Below are positions 62,787-64,000 of a stretch of 64,000 bases of DNA, one piece after another. The DNA is from Paraburkholderia sp. BL21I4N1 (lineage in GTDB: Bacteria; Pseudomonadota; Gammaproteobacteria; Burkholderiales; Burkholderiaceae). The translations under genes and the position numbers were made by a program. Every line of letters begins with the position of its first letter. Position 1 is the stretch's first letter. The notes below the pieces were generated by a model. That model had not been told where the DNA came from. It saw only the letters and a program-made list of their open reading frames with translations, and searched no databases. The stretch spans positions 284,506-348,505 of the forward strand of contig NZ_PVEN01000008.1 of NCBI RefSeq assembly GCF_002973525.1, written 5' to 3'.

Positions 62787-63542
62787 TTGATCCTTTACGA
62801 GTATCCCTTCAACGAGCGAATCCGGACGCTATTGCGCCTCGAAGATCTGTTCGAGCGCTTCACGTTCTTTCTGACTCAGGAAGACGCCAGGGAACATCAC
62901 GTCGCGTTGACAACGTTGTTCGAAATCTCCGAGGTTGCGGGTCGCGCAGATCTGAAGTCCGATCTGATGAAGGAACTCGAACGCCAGCGTCAAACGCTCG
63001 CGCCGTTCCGCGGCAATCCCGGCATCGAACAGAATGCGCTGGAAGCGGTACTCGGCGAAATCGAACAGACCCTCGCGGGCCTCTCGCAGATGCAGGGCAA
63101 AACCGGCCAGCATCTGGCCGATAACGAGTGGCTTGCCAGCATCCGCAGCCGCGCGATCATTCCGGGCGGTACCTGCAAATTCGACCTGCCGTCTTACTAC
63201 GCGTGGCAACAAATTCACCCGGATCAGCGTCGCCAGGACATCGCCAAATGGGTCACGCCGCTGCTGCCGCTGCGTGACGCGGCCACCATCGTGCTGCGGC
63301 TCGCGCGCGAATCCGGTCAGGCGTCGAAAGTCATGGCCATGCAGGGCAGCTATCAGCAAATGCTGTCGGGCCGCTCCTATCAATTGATGCAGGTCCGCGT
63401 GTCACCCGAATTGCGGGTGATCCCGGAAGCCAGCGCGAACAAGTACATGCTGTGGGTGCGTTTCACTGTGCAGGACGGCGATCTGCGTCCGCGCGCGGTA
63501 GATGTCGACGTGCCGTTCCAGCTCACACTCTGCAGTCTGTAA
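62787..63542 (+). CDS. zapD: Cell division protein ZapD
   Basis: This 251-residue cytoplasmic protein cross-links FtsZ filaments at the division ring. The N-terminus ILYEYPFNERIRTLLRLEDL and the segment PGGTCKFDLPSYYAWQ identify the family (formerly YacF/DUF1342). The start is TTG 62787, placed after GAGGCGAG (62774-62781) and giving the canonical N-terminus. There is a 170-bp spacer after coaE. Confidence 0.93.
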   Translation: MILYEYPFNERIRTLLRLEDLFERFTFFLTQEDAREHHVALTTLFEISEVAGRADLKSDLMKELERQRQTLAPFRGNPGIEQNALEAVLGEIEQTLAGLSQMQGKTGQHLADNEWLASIRSRAIIPGGTCKFDLPSYYAWQQIHPDQRRQDIAKWVTPLLPLRDAATIVLRLARESGQASKVMAMQGSYQQMLSGRSYQLMQVRVSPELRVIPEASANKYMLWVRFTVQDGDLRPRAVDVDVPFQLTLCSL

Positions 63543-63655
63543 CGTTCGCCGGGTAAGTCGAACGTCCGTTCGACTCGCGGGGGCACGCCTTTAAAGCGGC
63601 GCGAAAAGCCCCTATATTCGTTACTTGTTCCGTCTACGATTGACCGCCTGACCGT

Positions 63656-63853
63656 ATGCCTACTTTCGTCAAATGCCCCACTTGCGGAAAGGAGGTCCTC
63701 TGGGCCCCTGAAAACCGCTTCCGCCCGTTTTGCTCGGACCGTTGCAAGCAAGTCGATCTCGGCGCGTGGGCCGCTGAGAAGTACAAGATCGGCGGCACCG
63801 ACCAGGACGCTGTATCAGATGAAACGCCCGGCGGGGACGCCAGTTCGCATTGA
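63656..63853 (+). CDS. yacG: DNA gyrase inhibitor YacG (zinc protein)
   Basis: This 65-residue protein has the four-Cys zinc site CPTCGKEVLW ... FCSDRCKQVDLGAWA (residues about 8-40) that defines YacG, a small protein binding GyrB. A short acidic tail follows. It lies 113 bp after zapD. Confidence 0.94.
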   Translation: MPTFVKCPTCGKEVLWAPENRFRPFCSDRCKQVDLGAWAAEKYKIGGTDQDAVSDETPGGDASSH

Positions 63854-63975
63854 GCGCGGCCGTCGGCCGGTCACAGTGCAACCTGGAAAAACCGGCCACT
63901 GCGAGTGACCCGTCCTGCTATAGGTTGACAGGTTTTGCCAGGGTATCCGGCTGGTAAAGATACCCCCTTAACGAC

Positions 63976-64000
63976 GCCCGATGAACTTCATCGGGCGTTT
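63976..64000. terminator. Hairpin at the right window edge
   Basis: GCCCGATGA (63976-63984) is complementary to TCATCGGGC (63988-63996) and a T-run begins as the window ends. It is the likely terminator of the yacG transcript or of a convergent gene beyond the window. Confidence 0.7.

Noticed and set aside
63656..63853. Link between the YacG gyrase inhibitor and the pentapeptide proteins or orphan CcdA (all gyrase-related families)
   Set aside because: yacG lies in its conserved core position after zapD, so its presence near the T6SS is explained by normal gene order.

Overview
The window is a GC-rich beta-proteobacterial chromosome segment, most likely Paraburkholderia or Burkholderia. The evidence is the housekeeping order (hpt, marC-family, proS / rppH, CNP1-like lipoprotein, proB, obgE, rpmA, rplU / ispB, tRNA-Pro on the left; CorC-like, pilB-pilC-pilD-coaE-zapD-yacG on the right) and the protein sequences. 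No 16S gene is present, so the genus call is inference.

Layout. (1) 1-9.5 kb is core: purine salvage, prolyl-tRNA synthetase, RNA pyrophosphohydrolase, glutamate 5-kinase, the GTPase ObgE, ribosomal proteins L21/L27, and octaprenyl diphosphate synthase followed by tRNA-Pro(CGG). (2) 9.49-34.44 kb is a genomic island of about 25 kb. It lies between the 3' end of tRNA-Pro and a perfect 29-bp repeat of that end, with a tyrosine integrase beside the tRNA and an AlpA-like regulator plus a helix-turn-helix replication-type protein at the far end. Left cargo is metabolic and transport: AraC regulator, persulfide-dioxygenase-like metallo-beta-lactamase protein with a DUF442 partner, alpha/beta hydrolase, SDR and NmrA-type oxidoreductases, a DHA2 efflux pump preceded by a remnant of its adaptor gene, and a LysR-RarD pair. 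The middle carries a single-gene AIPR defence candidate with its own terminator. The right part holds small unknown genes, a CcdA antitoxin without toxin, two lipoproteins and an XRE regulator. (3) 35.1-56.9 kb is a type VI secretion cluster: tssA-tssB-tssC-hcp-tssE-tssF-tssG-vgrG-[DUF2169/pentapeptide, pentapeptide, DUF3540, DUF4150]-tssJ-tssK-tssL-tssM-TagH-like. (4) 57-64 kb is core again: CorC/CNNM transporter, type IV pilus assembly genes, coaE, zapD, yacG.

The strongest new signals are: two pairs of palindromes of the form CTACGA-N3-TCGTAG, each pair with centres exactly 34 bp apart, one pair ahead of the XRE gene and one about 1.1 kb upstream ahead of a small-protein cluster, which suggests a dedicated island switch; a one-base frameshift that breaks tssL; the absence of clpV/tssH from an otherwise complete T6SS cluster; a spike-loading module of DUF2169, pentapeptide, DUF3540 and DUF4150 proteins; an iteron-like array ahead of an unknown 258-residue protein; and a 1.2-kb stretch in the island with no convincing gene.
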